Made by a program: the position numbers and the translations under genes
The notes under the pieces: generated by a model
Seen by the model: only the letters and a program-made list of their open reading frames with translations
What the model was told of the DNA's origin: nothing
Database searches by the model: none
Part shown: positions 1-14,510 of the stretch, in pieces
Layout of the letters: every line of letters begins with the position of its first letter
Numbering within the stretch: the first letter of the stretch is position 1
Source of the DNA: Flammula alnicola
Lineage: Eukaryota; Basidiomycota; Agaricomycetes; Agaricales; Strophariaceae
NCBI GenBank assembly: GCA_015499995.1
Contig: JADNRV010000004.1
Coordinates: forward strand, 992,001-1,056,000
Reading direction: 5' to 3'
DNA length: 64,000 bases

Positions 1-3193
<3,193 letters not shown>

Positions 3194-4148
3194 TTAGACT
3201 TCCCCATAAAACACGGATTCAGTGTATTCCGGCATCGTCGATCCTTGTTTCGTCTTGAGGATCTCTTCAACCTGCGAGAAAAGCATGACTGCATATACTT
3301 GAAGTTTGAAACAGCGGCATCTACCTCCTTGGGTGGGGTGAGACCGAGAGCTTTCGCTCTATTCCATCGCTCGAGTCGGGGTACTCCGACGCACGGTCCG
3401 TACTCGTAAGAGCTTTATAAGAGTGAGAATGCAAGGCGAAAATGACATGTAGGACGATAGACGAACTTATCGAAAACGCGAAGAATCTCGTGAATCCTGT
3501 TCTGCTGTTCTCCATGGACTTGCAGAAACGAAAAAATTCAGCCAAAACGCCAAAACTTTCGTTCCACAAGAACGTAAGCGACTTACTAGCAGGCAAATTA
3601 CCCATCTTATTCTTGACTTCGTTATAGTGCTTTCTCCACTTGGGATCCTTGGGTTTGAGCTCAGGAAGCTCCCTCGATTCTTCATTGCGTACATTCGTCT
3701 CGACCTTCTTCGCAACTTCTTCTGGGCGTGCATTGGAAACACGAAAGACTCCAACGGTCACAGGTTCAGGTGAAGAATCTTCCTGAACTTGAGAGGGCTT
3801 TTTGGAAAGTTTACTCCTCGCGGAAGAGCGCATCGTACGTCCGCCAGAGGACGTCACCTCCTGCTTCTTTTCATCTAGCTTGGCGACAACGCGACTGGCG
3901 TCGCTGGTCCAAGTTTCTTCTCCTTCGCTGCTGCTGCTGCTGCTGCTGACTAGCGCTATATCATCATAGCTTTTTTCAGTTTTTAAGCTGGGTCTCTTTT
4001 CTATTGTGGTTTCTTTTGGCGCGTCAACAGCTTTGAACGCGGCTTCTGGTGATGCTTTCGCTTTCGCGACTTTGCTGTTCAACGCGGTCCGTTTAGCAGC
4101 GGTGAAATCCAATCTTGTCTGTTTCAGATTGTCCATTGGAGTGGGCAT
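3194..4148 (-). CDS. POLD4: DNA polymerase delta subunit 4 (POLD4/Cdm1 family)
   Basis: Smallest accessory subunit of the replicative DNA polymerase delta, nuclear. Four exons (4148-3587, 3518-3467, 3412-3325, 3271-3194) sum to 780 nt, giving 259 residues. The N-terminus has a PIP-like peptide (KQTRLDF, residues about 9-15) that could bind PCNA, then a long, Ser/Lys-rich disordered segment with KRPSLK and a Ser run. The conserved C-terminal domain reads PKDPKWRKHYNEVKNKMG, then HGEQQNRIHEILRVFD, YGPCVGVPRLERWNRAKALG and ends VFYGEV. It is longer than human p12 (107 residues) because of the disordered insert, as in other fungi. Introns are 68, 54 and 53 nt, all GT-AG. Identification is firm. 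Confidence 0.93.
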
Positions 4149-4471
4149 TATAGGGTTAATTTGTGCAGAGTATGAAAGCAGTAAGATATACGAGGAGTGT
4201 GAGCTGGAAAAGGGGAAAGTTGTGTCAACGTTTAAAGTTGAAACTTGAACATCAGGGGCAGCGCAGATGTATTGGTTCTCCTATTATGGTAATCGCACCT
4301 CGCCGACATAGAAGGAAGCTCGAGAGCGTAGTTCAAGAATTGCTCACACCTGCATTAAAAGTACTATGAATTAGTGGTTGAAAGGGTATTATACGTGTAC
4401 ACAAATCCACTAATAAGGTGTATGCACTAGGTTCCCCAGACGCCTTGAAATAAAATGGAACACCCTAGTTC
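4149..4471. other. Intergenic region upstream of POLD4
   Basis: Short spacer holding the POLD4 promoter and the terminator side of the UBL-WLM gene. No further gene or obvious motif seen. Confidence 0.45.
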
Positions 4472-5670
4472 CTACGTTGCAGTCGAATGTCCAGTCCCAC
4501 AAGAATGTTCAATCTCTTCCTCCTCTCTGCGCAACCGGTTCATCGTCGCCTCTAAAATCCGCCGCCGCCGTTCTTCCGGGGAATCATGGGCCAGAGATCC
4601 AGAGCTAGAGGAGGTTCCGCCCAATGTGTAGACCCGCTCCTCCGCTTCCAATTCCGAAGATGATTGGTATAAATCGTATCCAGGACCGCCGGAGAGATTA
4701 TGGGTGCCTTCTGCGGCAGCTTTCTCAAATTCCGCTACCTCGCGGTTCAGCTTTGAATTAAGTGATTTGAACTGAATTGTTATTTAAAGACTCGTCAGTC
4801 GAAACGTCGACTACGGAGTGGTAGAACACTTACGTTTTCGTCGTGGTCCCCCCATACATTATGCGTCAATTCGTGACAAAGAACTCGCCTAACTTCCCTG
4901 TAAGTGCGGAAACCGTCGTATCTGTCCGTTCTTAAACGGAGCCTGATGGCTTGGCCTGCGTTCTCGTTTAGACCGAGCAACTCCGGGTGCTCGTGTGGCG
5001 CGAGCTCTGTGAGAAGTCCAACCGTGAATTCGTGTTTCTGCATGATGTGCTTAATCGCTGGGTCCTCCGACAACCTTCTGAGAAGAGCCAAGGCAGATGT
5101 AGGGTGTGGAAGATGTTCTAGCGCTTTGAGGTCATGGAAACGATACTGTAATGAAGCTGAAGAGGAAGAGGAGAGTGATGATACAGGCCCGGAGCCGGTC
5201 GATCGTAGCTGGAAGCCAAGAGTCATTACAACCAATCGTTGACAATGTAGATATCGCGCGCTCACCTTTACAGGCGCTTTCATTGCCCTCTCTTTCATTA
5301 TCCGTTCCCTTCGTTGATTCTCGTTTTCGATCGCTTTCATCCCATCCAACTCTTTCGAGGTTGATCCTAGCATCTGGACCTTCATGCCATCTTTCAATCC
5401 TGCCTGAACAAGAGTTGTATCTTGGGCGTCGCTGGCACCTGTTGTTTTCTTTCCTTTGTAGAGAAGCTTTTGAAGAGAGGGCGGCACTTCTGTCAGTTCC
5501 TCGAGTCGAGCATGCAACTCGGCAAGAGTACTACCTGGCAAGAGCGAAAGAACATGAGGTTTTCCGCGAAAACTTATGCTTAGCGAGATGGGTTGGTCGG
5601 ACATCATTTCCTGCCGATTTTCGTAGCGCTGAGAGTTGCTGGTATATGAGAAGGGTATTGCTTGGGTCAT
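4472..5670 (-). CDS. Ubiquitin-like/WLM-domain metalloprotease (Wss1-related)
   Basis: Predicted zinc metalloprotease of the WLM family, the group of Wss1 and SPRTN-like enzymes linked to SUMO/ubiquitin and DNA-protein crosslink repair. The N-terminal ubiquitin-like domain (SFRGKPHVLSLLPGS to DGMKVQMLGS) is followed by the WLM domain with its metal-binding motif HELTHNVWGDHD (pattern HExxHxxxGxxH). The C-terminal tail is acidic and Arg-rich coil. Three exons: the introns start after MKERAMKAPVK (57 nt) and just after the WLM motif (GDHDEN). ATG at 5670 gives 21 extra residues; the ATGs at 5607/5604 (MMSDQPISLSIS) fit the family start better. Fungal UBL-WLM fusions are known, for example in fission yeast; the exact target is not visible here. 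Confidence 0.87.
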
Positions 5671-5924
5671 TATAAAGTGTCAAAGAGATAGCAGAGAGGT
5701 GATCCCTAATATCAAGGGGAACCGGAGTTCGACAGTCATAACGTGATTCTGGACATCAGTCAGCTTCAAATGGTGAGTAAGCTGTCCGTCACCCGAATAA
5801 TTGAGAATATTCTCCGAGGTTCTGAAACTTTCTTGGCCGAGGAAAGCCACAACTGCATTTTTGGAGGTACTAGACCAAAGGACTCGATCAGTAAGATTCG
5901 ACACACAAATAGAGTAGAACTTAC

Positions 5925-6301
5925 GCAGGACAACCCAAGCCAATGGCCAAACATGCGAGGATAGTACTGTACTATTTCGATCAATTCGGCCAAAATGTGG
6001 ATTTTTCACTTTTTGAAAAAGCTCAAAAAATCGGATAAATCGAGAATAAATTAAATCCGGTGTTAAAAAAAATGGGGTGTGACGCGTGACGGCCGAATTG
6101 AATGAAATAGTACAGTATTGCCCCTTCCGTAGCCGAGCTTGCCGTACACAGCAGGGGCGAACAGCGGGAATCCAAATCCAGTGAGAGACCGCAAACATGA
6201 GGCTGCCGTGAGAGGAAAGATTAATAACACAGTATATGGGTTTCCATCAGGGACAGAAACATACCTCATGCAGCATGCAAAGTAAAAGCATCCACAACAT
6301 A
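5925..6301 (-). pseudogene. C-terminal fragment of an MFS drug/polyol-type transporter, broken by a stop and a MITE
   Basis: Only the end of a major facilitator gene is left. The readable pieces are YVVDAFTLHAA, then CLRSLTGFGFPLFAP and KLGYGRGNTILACLAIGLG, which match the last two helices and loop of fungal 12/14-TM multidrug-type MFS proteins. Three lesions are visible: a TGA at 6266-6268 where the family usually has Ser, a 149-bp element at 5967-6115 that cuts the codons of the GYGRGN-TILAC motif, and complete loss of the upstream two thirds of the gene. Removing the element plus one TA joins the motif in frame. An open stretch beyond the next intron (5680-5869) may be its old tail, but I do not recognise it. 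Confidence 0.8.
5967..6115. mobile_element. 149-bp Tc1/mariner-like MITE with TA target duplication
   Basis: Terminal inverted repeats of 25 bp (5967-5991 and 6091-6115, 23 of 25 identical) begin CTGTACTATTTC. A TA dinucleotide sits at both borders (5965-5966 and 6116-6117), the target duplication of Tc1/mariner elements. The inside is AT-rich and has no coding potential, so the element needs a transposase from elsewhere. It interrupts the MFS relic. Confidence 0.85.
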
Positions 6302-6497
6302 CTTAGATTTGAATGGATGTCGAAAGCACAGAATTATAATGGAGAAAAGGCAAAGTACATCGCATATGTAATTATTGTTTGTTTCTTGTTTGTACACTTT
6401 TTCCCCTGTTTTCTCTTCCGTACGATCGCAAGGTCTGGCAACAACCATTCAAATATTCACTGCCTACACTTCTGACCATCGACATCCTTCGGAACAG

Positions 6498-8980
6498 ATG
6501 GCTAGCGAAACAAAATCCATTAAAGACTATGGAGGAGAAATCGAAGTACTCCCTGCAGAAGATCAAGACGAAATCCAGCTGGTAATTAAATCATGGGCAT
6601 AACCAGGAGAACCTACGGCAAAGATGGGCTACGCATTGGCGATGGTCGTGTCTGGCAAGTGATGACAACTGGCATGGCTGCGGGTATCGGAATGCGTTCT
6701 ATTATTCCCCTTGAACTTGATATCCAATGTCTCTGGCATGGTGTCAGTTTGAGGGTACATAGATTGCAGGAAGATTGAGATTATACCGCTTGAACCTGAA
6801 CAGCGCTCATACCTGCGTAGGGAAGCCTCCCAGTGTTATCGTTCATTTCTTTCATCCCTTTGTTCGCGGGCTTGCTCGCCCTACTGACTTTCTGTCGTAG
6901 GAGGGTCTCGGATACAGGCAGGTATGTCATCGTTATCTTGCTTCTTCAGTGCATTTTCAATCCTCGTTTTTATACAATTCAGCAACTCCATCGTACCTGG
7001 CATTTAGCTGAAAGTTTTGCGGCAAGTTTCTGCGCTTTAAATTTTATTGGAGGCGTTAGGTTTGTCTTGGTCTCTTCTAATGCAACTAGCTTCTGATGCG
7101 ATATCTTGAATCCAGATCAGCTATATTTCTTGGTCTTTTAGCGGGTGGACCTGCTGCTTTGTGGTATCCATCTATATATATTCTCCGTTTCCCGACATCG
7201 TCGTTGATGTGTATTTTTAGGTCTTCGTCCTTGATTACCATTGTTTTCATGTTAATCACTGCAGCCGTTCTTGCAGAGATTTGCTCGGCTCTTCCTCTGA
7301 GCGGATCGATTTACATTTGGGCCGCAGAAAGCGCTGGACCAAAGTATGCCAGATTCTTTGGTTTCATCGTGGCTTGGTGGTCTTGCACTGCTTGGATGAC
7401 TTTTGTCGCTGGTAATTGCCAGGTTAGCCATACTTTCTATAAAGCATTTTTATTTCTAATATCCATTTTTAGAGTACTGCGAACTACATCGTTTCGCAGC
7501 TTGCGGTCTGGGAGATCGACTTTCCTGGAGGAACAACCAACGACAATGTCAAATGGCGTGCGCTTATCTGGGCGATATCAGAAGGTTTACTTATAGTGTG
7601 CATTGCAATCAACTATCTTCCTCCTCGGATGTACTCCGTGTTTTTCCGTCTTTCTGTCCTTCTGATGATGCTCGACTTCTTCCTTTGCCTCATATGGCTT
7701 CCCATCGGGGTGTCGAAAACATACGGTTTCAGATCCGCGAAAGAAGTCTTCACCATGACCAGTATGCATTCCAAGCTTCATCCTTGCTGTCACGAACCTG
7801 ACTTCATAACACGTACAGATAACGGAACTGGAGCACCCGCAGGTTGGAACTGGATCCTATCTTTGTGAGCAGCCTCCAGAATGAACAATGAAGCAACTTC
7901 TAATGTCTATCAAATAGCCTATTCACTACTTGGACAATGACCGGCTTTGATGCTTCTGGTCATATTGCCGAGGAAACTAAAAATGCGCGGTAGGACCTTC
8001 ATTATCGTCATATCTTCTCTCCCTTACATAGGCTTGTTCTCTCAGAATTATTGCCAGTAAAGGCATTTTTTCCAGTGCTCTTGCAACGGGTGTTTTGAGC
8101 TTCATAACCACCATCCTCTTTCTGTTCTGTACTCCCGACCTCGAAGTCCTGTTCTCTCTTGGTGCTCCTCAACCGTTTGTGCAATTATACGCCCTCGCCC
8201 TTGGCAAGAAAGCAAGCATTTTCATGACAGTGATCGCTGTGCTTGGCCTTATTGTCGTGCGTGATAACCTCGGATATGATCACTCGAGCAAAAGTTGACC
8301 GCAAAACATATTCTAGAGTACTAGCATTTCTATTGTTGCCGCTTCCCGACTGGTGTTTGCAGTTGCTCGTGATGGTGTATTGCCCATGTCAAATTGGATA
8401 GGTCAGGTCGACTCCCAGGGGCAGCCCAAACATGCGGTTACTGTTATTTACATCTTCGGCGCGACACTTCTTTGCATGATTCTACCAAGTCAAGTCGCGT
8501 TCACGTCTCTCGTGTCAGCTGGTGCCGTACCCACCATCGCAGCATATGGTTTAATCGCATTGCTCCGCCTAACGATGACACCAAATCACTTCAAATCATC
8601 TTACTTTTATCTTGGACGCCTCGCCAAACCTTTTTATCTCTGCGCGGCCTTGTTCAATGCACTTATAGTCGCGGTATGGTTTTAAACCTAACTACATCAC
8701 TGAAACCCTAATTTCGCTAATTTATCGAATTAGGTCATGCTATCGCCCTTTTTCTTTCCTGTCTCTGCGCAAACTTTCAACTTTGTGGGTTGCGCTCTCC
8801 TGCACGCTTTTGTCTCCATCTCATTATTATTTCCAGGCCTGTGTTATTTTCGGCAGTATCACTGTCTTCGGAGTCTTGACCTGGTATTTTACGCCACCCG
8901 AGAAATGGCTCCCTCGCGAGCACATCCTGCAGGCCCTTGATGCAGCTGAACAACGACCGGATCACACTCATCGCGATTAA
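6498..8980 (+). CDS. APC-superfamily amino-acid/GABA permease (Uga4-like)
   Basis: Twelve-helix plasma-membrane or vacuolar amino-acid/choline/GABA transporter. Exon 1 (6498-6581) encodes MASETKSIKDYGGEIEV and ends DEIQL. A 21-nt exon (6901-6921, EGLGYRQ) follows, and then the first helix LAESFAASFCALNFIGG. Later blocks typical of the family are GLLAGGPAALW, IYIWAAESAGPKYARFFG, WTMTGFDASGHIAEETKNA and RDGVLPMSNWIGQV. The C-terminus is short and hydrophilic (DHTHRD). The first intron (6582-6900) is 319 nt, while the others are about 50-70 nt. Start chosen at the only ATG that leads into the acidic N-tail usual for these permeases. The transported substrate cannot be told from sequence. Confidence 0.9.
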
Positions 8981-9431
8981 AACTCTTGGGCCGTTGGTTG
9001 ATGTCTTTTAACGACGTGGGGGTATTTTGTACACGTTATCTTTTCCATTTTTTATCTATATTCTCCTACAAATATAGTCTTCGTTGCATATATTTTGGCT
9101 ATCTTTGTGAGGAAGGTGAAGAACCCAGTTTGATAGGATGTCTACATAGCGTTGTCTATGGCAGTTGCATATGCACACTTGACAATGTTCCAAAATGGCG
9201 TCATTCCTGGTTTGCCCTATGTATCGCCTTCGACTTGCACCTCAACATCGTCTTATGGATCATTCAATGACTTATACGTAGATCCCCTAGGTGTTCCGTG
9301 CACGTTGGTTGGTGTGTTATCTAAATGTGGCTTGTCTACTGTCATGTTTTTTAAGTAGGTTTAATATCATTAAATATAGATCCTCCATTACCTAGATACT
9401 AAATACAAGTGAATGGTATATGATTCGAGCC
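8981..9431. other. Intergenic region between convergent genes
   Basis: The permease (plus) and nitronate monooxygenase (minus) converge here. The stretch is AT-rich and without a convincing reading frame; it should hold both 3' UTRs and poly(A) signals. Confidence 0.5.
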
Positions 9432-10781
9432 CTAGAGCTTGACTTTCACAAGCTTGGCATTGTCCTGGAGAATTTTGACGGCGTCCGCAACCATGGTATC
9501 GACGATAACTTGTGCAGGGAGAACTTCCTTAATAACAGCGGAAACGCTGCCCATGAGCCATGGCCTCCCCTCGAGAGACTTTTCGGGGTGCTTCTCGAGT
9601 TCATTGTAGTGGGGGATAATACCCTTGGAGGTGAGCTCCTTGATCTCTTGTTGTCGGTTGGACTCCCTGAAAAAATAGCCTCAGTTAGCATCTGAGTGCG
9701 GAAAAGTAGAGAGGAACTTACCAGTCAGCAACGTAAGGAGTCTTCCTCACACGCATGGGCCGTCCAGTGAAGATGACGGTCCTGGCAACATCCTCGAAGC
9801 CAGCGGATACGACGAGCTCCTTGTGCAGCTTGGGTGCACCGGCTTCCACTGAGGCGACGAAACGCGTGCCGACCCACACACCCTGGGCTCCCCAGGAGAG
9901 GTTGGCAGCAAGACCCCGTCCGTCGAAGACGGCACCGGCACCAATCACGTAGACGGGCTTGCCATTCAGAGGCGATTTGTAGCCCTTGACGGCGTCCACA
10001 CAGGCGGGGATGAGAATGCTTGCAGGGATATCACCAGTGTGTCCTCCACCCTCGCCAGCCTGGGCGCAGATGAGATCAACACCGACTTCGAGGGCCTTCT
10101 TCACATGCTTGGGGTGGCCGACCATGTTCATGACGAGGATGCCGGCTTTATGGAGCTCATCGATAGCCCATTTGGGAGGAATACCGACGGCAGAGACGAA
10201 GAGGGTGGTTCCCTCCTCAATGATGACCTGGATAAGCTCCGGGAGCTGACCCTTGGTATAATCGGTCTACGAAGAAAGCAGTTCTGTTTGTAAAGTTTAA
10301 GAAATGCTGTTAAAAAGGAGACATACGTTGGTCTTGCGAGCACTTCCACCAACTTGGGGCAGCAGCAGGTCGACACCGAAAGGTGCCTTCTTGTCCTTGA
10401 GATCCTTCTTAAGCAATTGGATCTAAAAACAGAAACGTTAAGTGCGTCATTCTCGTAATGTGAGATGTATGAAGTTAAGAAGGGGGCCAAGAATACATCG
10501 TGATGGTGCTGCAATGGATGGATCGGAGAAAGTGTGAATGTGTTGCTTACCTGTTGGCGAAGGATTTTAGGTGTGTATCCAATACCACCAATGACACCCA
10601 GTCCACCAGCGTTGGTGACGGCAGCTGCAAGCTCAGGACCAGCAGCCACGTTCATCCTAGAAATCACGAGCAAAATGTCAGGACATGCAACGCGAACGTT
10701 TATCAGAGGTACCTACCCGGCAAGCAGGATGGGGTGCTTGATGCCAAAGAGCTCGGTAACTGGTGTTGTAATGGTGGCCAT
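9432..10781 (-). CDS. Nitronate monooxygenase (2-nitropropane dioxygenase family)
   Basis: FMN-dependent TIM-barrel enzyme that oxidises alkyl nitronates such as propionate-3-nitronate to carbonyl compounds plus nitrite, protecting against a toxic nitro acid. Five exons (10781-10717, 10656-10551, 10422-10327, 10266-9722, 9666-9432) sum to 1047 nt, giving 348 residues, the normal length. Motifs in order: ELFGIKHPILLAGM at the N-terminus, NAGGLGVIGG, LICAQAGEGGGHTGDIP with the expected active-site His, GKPVYVIGAGAVFDGRG and WGAQGVWVGTRF for phosphate binding. No signal peptide, so cytosolic or peroxisomal. The start is the first ATG, just before the conserved TELFGIKHP block. Confidence 0.94.
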
Positions 10782-11350
10782 TGCGGGGAAGACAAGAAGA
10801 AGAAGTGGTGGATGAAGGACAATCTGGGGTATGGCAGGGGATGGGAGAAATATTTATATGTTACTCTTGAGCATGATATACCCGGCTAAGCTGGTGCTGG
10901 GCAGTTGCGGCAACAATCTGATGCCGGTGCCGGCGCTCCCTCAGTGCCAGACTTGGTCTCCTTTTGCTGCCTTCAAGTTCGTTTTTCATGATGACTGTCG
11001 GAGCGATCATCAAAGTTCGACGGTGGCCAGCGATCGCCACGCATCACTATAGCATGAACGGGCATCCGTATTGATTTTAAACCTTCTAGAGACAGTGATT
11101 CATCACCAATTCGCATTTCTGATTATGACCTCTTGGCATATGCCAGCCACCGCTTGCAGCACCACCGGATCTACTCACACCTGACATGAATTTGCAATTG
11201 ATCTTCAAGTTATCATTTATGTACGCCAGAGCCCGGCGTTCCGAGTACTTATAACCCCGAGTCCTGAACAATTTAATTCGAAGTTCCATCGCGACCGGCC
11301 GGTCGACTCGGATGGAACGGATGACGAGTTCATGGACGCGTAATGCTACT
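10782..11350. other. Upstream region of the nitronate monooxygenase gene
   Basis: AT-rich patch with TATTTATATG at about 10850 may belong to the promoter of the minus-strand gene. No coding region that I can support; the minus-strand open frame over 11086-11511 runs into the hAT-like element and has no recognisable features. Confidence 0.4.
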
Positions 11351-11358
11351 ATTTCTAC

Positions 11359-12109
11359 CAGTGTTGTGCCAGTTCCAGAACAGTTCTCACAGTTAGGAAC
11401 AGTTCTGTTTCGGTTAGGAACGGTTATGGATTGATAGGAACTGTAACCGAGCCTTGCCAAATATAGATATCGAGTGTCGGCCAGATCAATGAGAATGTCG
11501 AAAAGCCTCAATCTGCGTGATTACATGAAATGAGAAGGAGATTTGATATTGAAAACATAATACGTGTTAGCCAAGTAGTATATCTTGCATAGTATCATCA
11601 AGTCTGGCATCTGGATCTTCGTCACCTCAGGCTTCAACGTTTCAACATCCATCTCCAGTAACTCATACAATTCCAGCCCGAGTTCCTCTTCAAATGTGAG
11701 TGCCGCAAAGCGAGCATAGTGAGAAGACCAGGAATCAAACGTAAAATCGGATATTGCTATCCTTGTGACCCTTGTCCAATTCTCAGAGATGAAAACCGGT
11801 TCCCTGTCTTCATTATCCTCGTGGACAAGTTGGGTGTGTTGCGCTGGAAATTCATTGCGTGACTCGGATGGTAGAGGTGCGACATCAGCCCGAGTGTATT
11901 TCAGTAAAATTGAAGGCGGCGGTGGGAGGGCGCACTTCACTGATGTCGAGCGCGCGACTTTCTCACATTGTCATTGTCAAGTGCCTTACATGACCCTTAC
12001 TGCTTGCCGTGGGACAGTTATTTGATGGATAACTGTTAATAACTGTTACGAACTGTAACCGTAGCCGTAACTGTAACCAGTAACTCTAGTCACTAACCGC
12101 ACAACACTG
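11359..12109. mobile_element. Non-autonomous hAT-like DNA transposon, 751 bp, with 8-bp target duplication
   Basis: The ends are CAGTGTTGTGC and its inverse GCACAACACTG, an 11-bp perfect terminal repeat of hAT type. Both sides are flanked by the same 8 bases ATTTCTAC (11351-11358 and 12110-12117), the target-site length of hAT elements. Just inside both ends are clusters of short AACTGT/GGTTAC motifs, probably subterminal transposase-binding repeats. The centre has a 139-codon minus-strand open frame (11521-11940) with no hAT transposase motif, so mobility would depend on a transposase elsewhere. Confidence 0.87.
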
Positions 12110-12117
12110 ATTTCTAC

Positions 12118-12449
12118 CTTTAGAATCAATACCGCGCGCGAAGCCACTTTGGAAAGTGTGCTTCACCGTGGTGTAGAACTCACTGACGCGCGTCTAATTA
12201 AATTTAGAACGCTTCTGAAGCCTCCGCGGCGATGAGGATGCATCATATCATATCTCAACTGTCAAACAGAGTTATTGAGAGGGATTTGCGTTCAGATCTA
12301 AATAGTGTACATGTACAGTGGGAGTTACAGATCGGTACATAAAGCGGATATAGAGGAAAGTAAAGGGGTCGGGAGTGAGGTAGGATATCAGATCATGATG
12401 AACAATGATTAGGTGTGTGGTGTATTGATCCGCGGAAGATAGGATGATA
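12118..12449. other. Intergenic region downstream of the RING gene
   Basis: Holds the 3' side of the minus-strand RING gene. Nothing else recognised. Confidence 0.4.
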
Positions 12450-13482
12450 TTATGGGACGCCTTCATAGGCAAGGCGAAGTCGTTTGGTATGCGAGAAGGT
12501 TGGAGGAGGGCTGTCACTCTCCTCCCTCACCCTTCGTTGGGCAGTCGAGCGGCGCGGCAATGGCCTTGTGATTCGTTCAATTTTGTTTTGCATAGAGGAT
12601 CGAGACGGTGCATTGTACTCAGGGACATCGATTTCCGACCTGTCGTTTGCGTCGTCTTCTATCGTGGAGGTCAATTGCTGTTGGAGCAGATTCATCCTAA
12701 AGCCATGTTTAGTCCATGTCTTCAAACGATAACGGAGATGCTTACCTGGCCTCCTCTTTTATCAAATGCGATGTCAGCTCGTTGCTTCTTTTGGTCAACC
12801 TGGAGTTCTCCATTTTCATGAGCGCAATTTGAGCATTGAGTCTATTGATGGTGTCAAGATGTTCTTCTTCAGCATCTTCAGCCTCTTCGAGCTTTTCCCC
12901 AAGCTCTTGAAGCTTCTCGTGAGCCTCGGCTTCGCCATTTCTGTGGGCAGAGAGTGCCGCAGAGAGTGCTTCGCAGCGTTGCAAGAGAGCTTCCTCTCCT
13001 TTTGTTTTCATTTCGAGACGCTTTTCGGCCTTCTTAAGCCTCTTCTGCAGAGAGGACTGTGGTGAAACATCGATGTAGACGCGTCGCACGGCATGGGATA
13101 TGAAAGGGTGATATTTTTTGGGAAGATATGTAAGCTATTCTGCCAATCAGCATGAGGTTAAGTGGTAGTAAATCAGGGAGATACTCACATCTGGGATAGC
13201 TGTGTCAAGTCGCGTAATTTGTCGTCAGTTAGCGGTCTGAGCCACTGGCGTAGTGACGCGTACTAATATTGAAAGTGGCGCGACAGTCAGGGCAAGTAGA
13301 GGTCATTTCCTGGTTCGCAGGAACGTTGACGTGTTCCGAGAGACATTCCTTGCAATATAGGTGCCCTGTCGTTAGAAGAAAATCGATAACGGTCGATAAT
13401 ACTAGATGAACAGTTGGCGCGTACCACAGGGCAGACAAACCGGGTCTTTGAAGGTCGATAGGCAGATAGAGCACTGAGACAT
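12450..13482 (-). CDS. RING-finger protein with coiled coil (putative E3 ubiquitin ligase)
   Basis: The protein starts directly with a C3HC4 RING: CSICLSTFKDPVCLPCGH, LYCKECLSEH, then TCPDCRATF, all zinc ligands present. After a short linker (AVRRVYIDVSPQ) comes a coiled coil of about 110 residues rich in Glu, Lys and Leu (KRLKKAEKRLEMKTK to RLTKRSNELTSHLI), and a basic, Ser/Pro-rich tail ending RLAYEGVP. Five exons with introns of 50-65 nt; one internal exon is only about 11 nt (TIPD). ATG at 13482 is chosen because the RING begins two residues later. Such RING plus coil proteins are common in Agaricomycetes and mostly uncharacterised; E3 function is inferred from the RING. Confidence 0.85.
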
Positions 13483-14510
13483 CTCTACGAGTGTATGGAT
13501 AGTGAATACTTGGGCGGTGTCGACGGATAAATTTGAAGCTGAACCTGACTGGAGGAAAGTACGGTTGGGAGAGCACTCTGACTCTCTCAGCTGAGCAGTG
13601 GGGAGGGGCATGGCCTGCAAACGGATCTGTCTGTTTGTACATATTTGGCCATCATGCATTAAGCCTGAATCATGGTAAATCAGTCTTTTGGGACCAGATG
13701 GACAGTTTTTACCCCAGTTCTTCTCCAGATCGAGTTTATTTTATGTCGCGCAGGGGGTCTTGAATGTAGATTATTTTATTTCGGGTGGCCAGTGGGAGAA
13801 TCAAATTAAATCAGACCTTGATTGACAGAATTTATGGACTAAAGGTTCTAGACCCCCAAGCCCTCCTACTATACAGCCCAGCTGTAAAAAAACGAAGGCA
13901 AAATGTGGTGGTGGTGTGGAGAAAAGTTGCTTTTAAATTTTGCCCTGTCAAAGCCAATTAAGGAGCTTATGTAATGCATGTCCAAGACGCGTCCTGCGAT
14001 ACCTCTGCGCTTGCAACGCAAAAAAAGACCACCCTACGACAACAACATGGTTTAAACAATTATATTGCATTCCTATATACTGCTACAATATTTACAATAC
14101 CTTTGTGCACTTTCAAGATGCCATGAAAGCACTTTGGCATGTCTAGGATGATGAGACATCGATCTACCACTTTTTGAGTGGCTGTGCACTGAGTCAGCAG
14201 CCGGATCCGTTTGCGGGCCATGCCCCTCCCCATGAGCAGCACTGACGCGCCAATAAAGTACGCGCACGTGACTAAGTACGGCAAAGTGTCAAATGTCATT
14301 CAACAAAAGCAAACACAAGTGCTTTTGCTCCTTACGGCGACATCCTGTTGGCCAGCGCTCTTGGCCACCACACCATCGACCAACGGGGTGGCATAAGTCA
14401 CTCGAATACAGAAAAGGTCGCCATTTTACAGCCACTGGACTAGCTTGGGATCCCATTTCTTTCCAGGACGGATTTAATACCACTATTTCTTTTCATCTAG
14501 GTGTCGGTGA
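13483..14510. other. Intergenic region between divergent genes
   Basis: A 1-kb spacer between the RING gene (minus) and the She3-like gene (plus), expected to carry both promoters. I found no consistent coding frame, repeat or RNA. Confidence 0.45.

Noticed and set aside
5680..6198. 172-codon minus-strand frame in the MFS relic
   Set aside because: It runs through the MITE and reads the relic in the wrong frame. Only the pieces listed for the pseudogene match the family.
11086..11511. 141-codon minus-strand frame near the hAT-like element
   Set aside because: It crosses the border of the element (11359) and is built from the subterminal repeats; not a gene.
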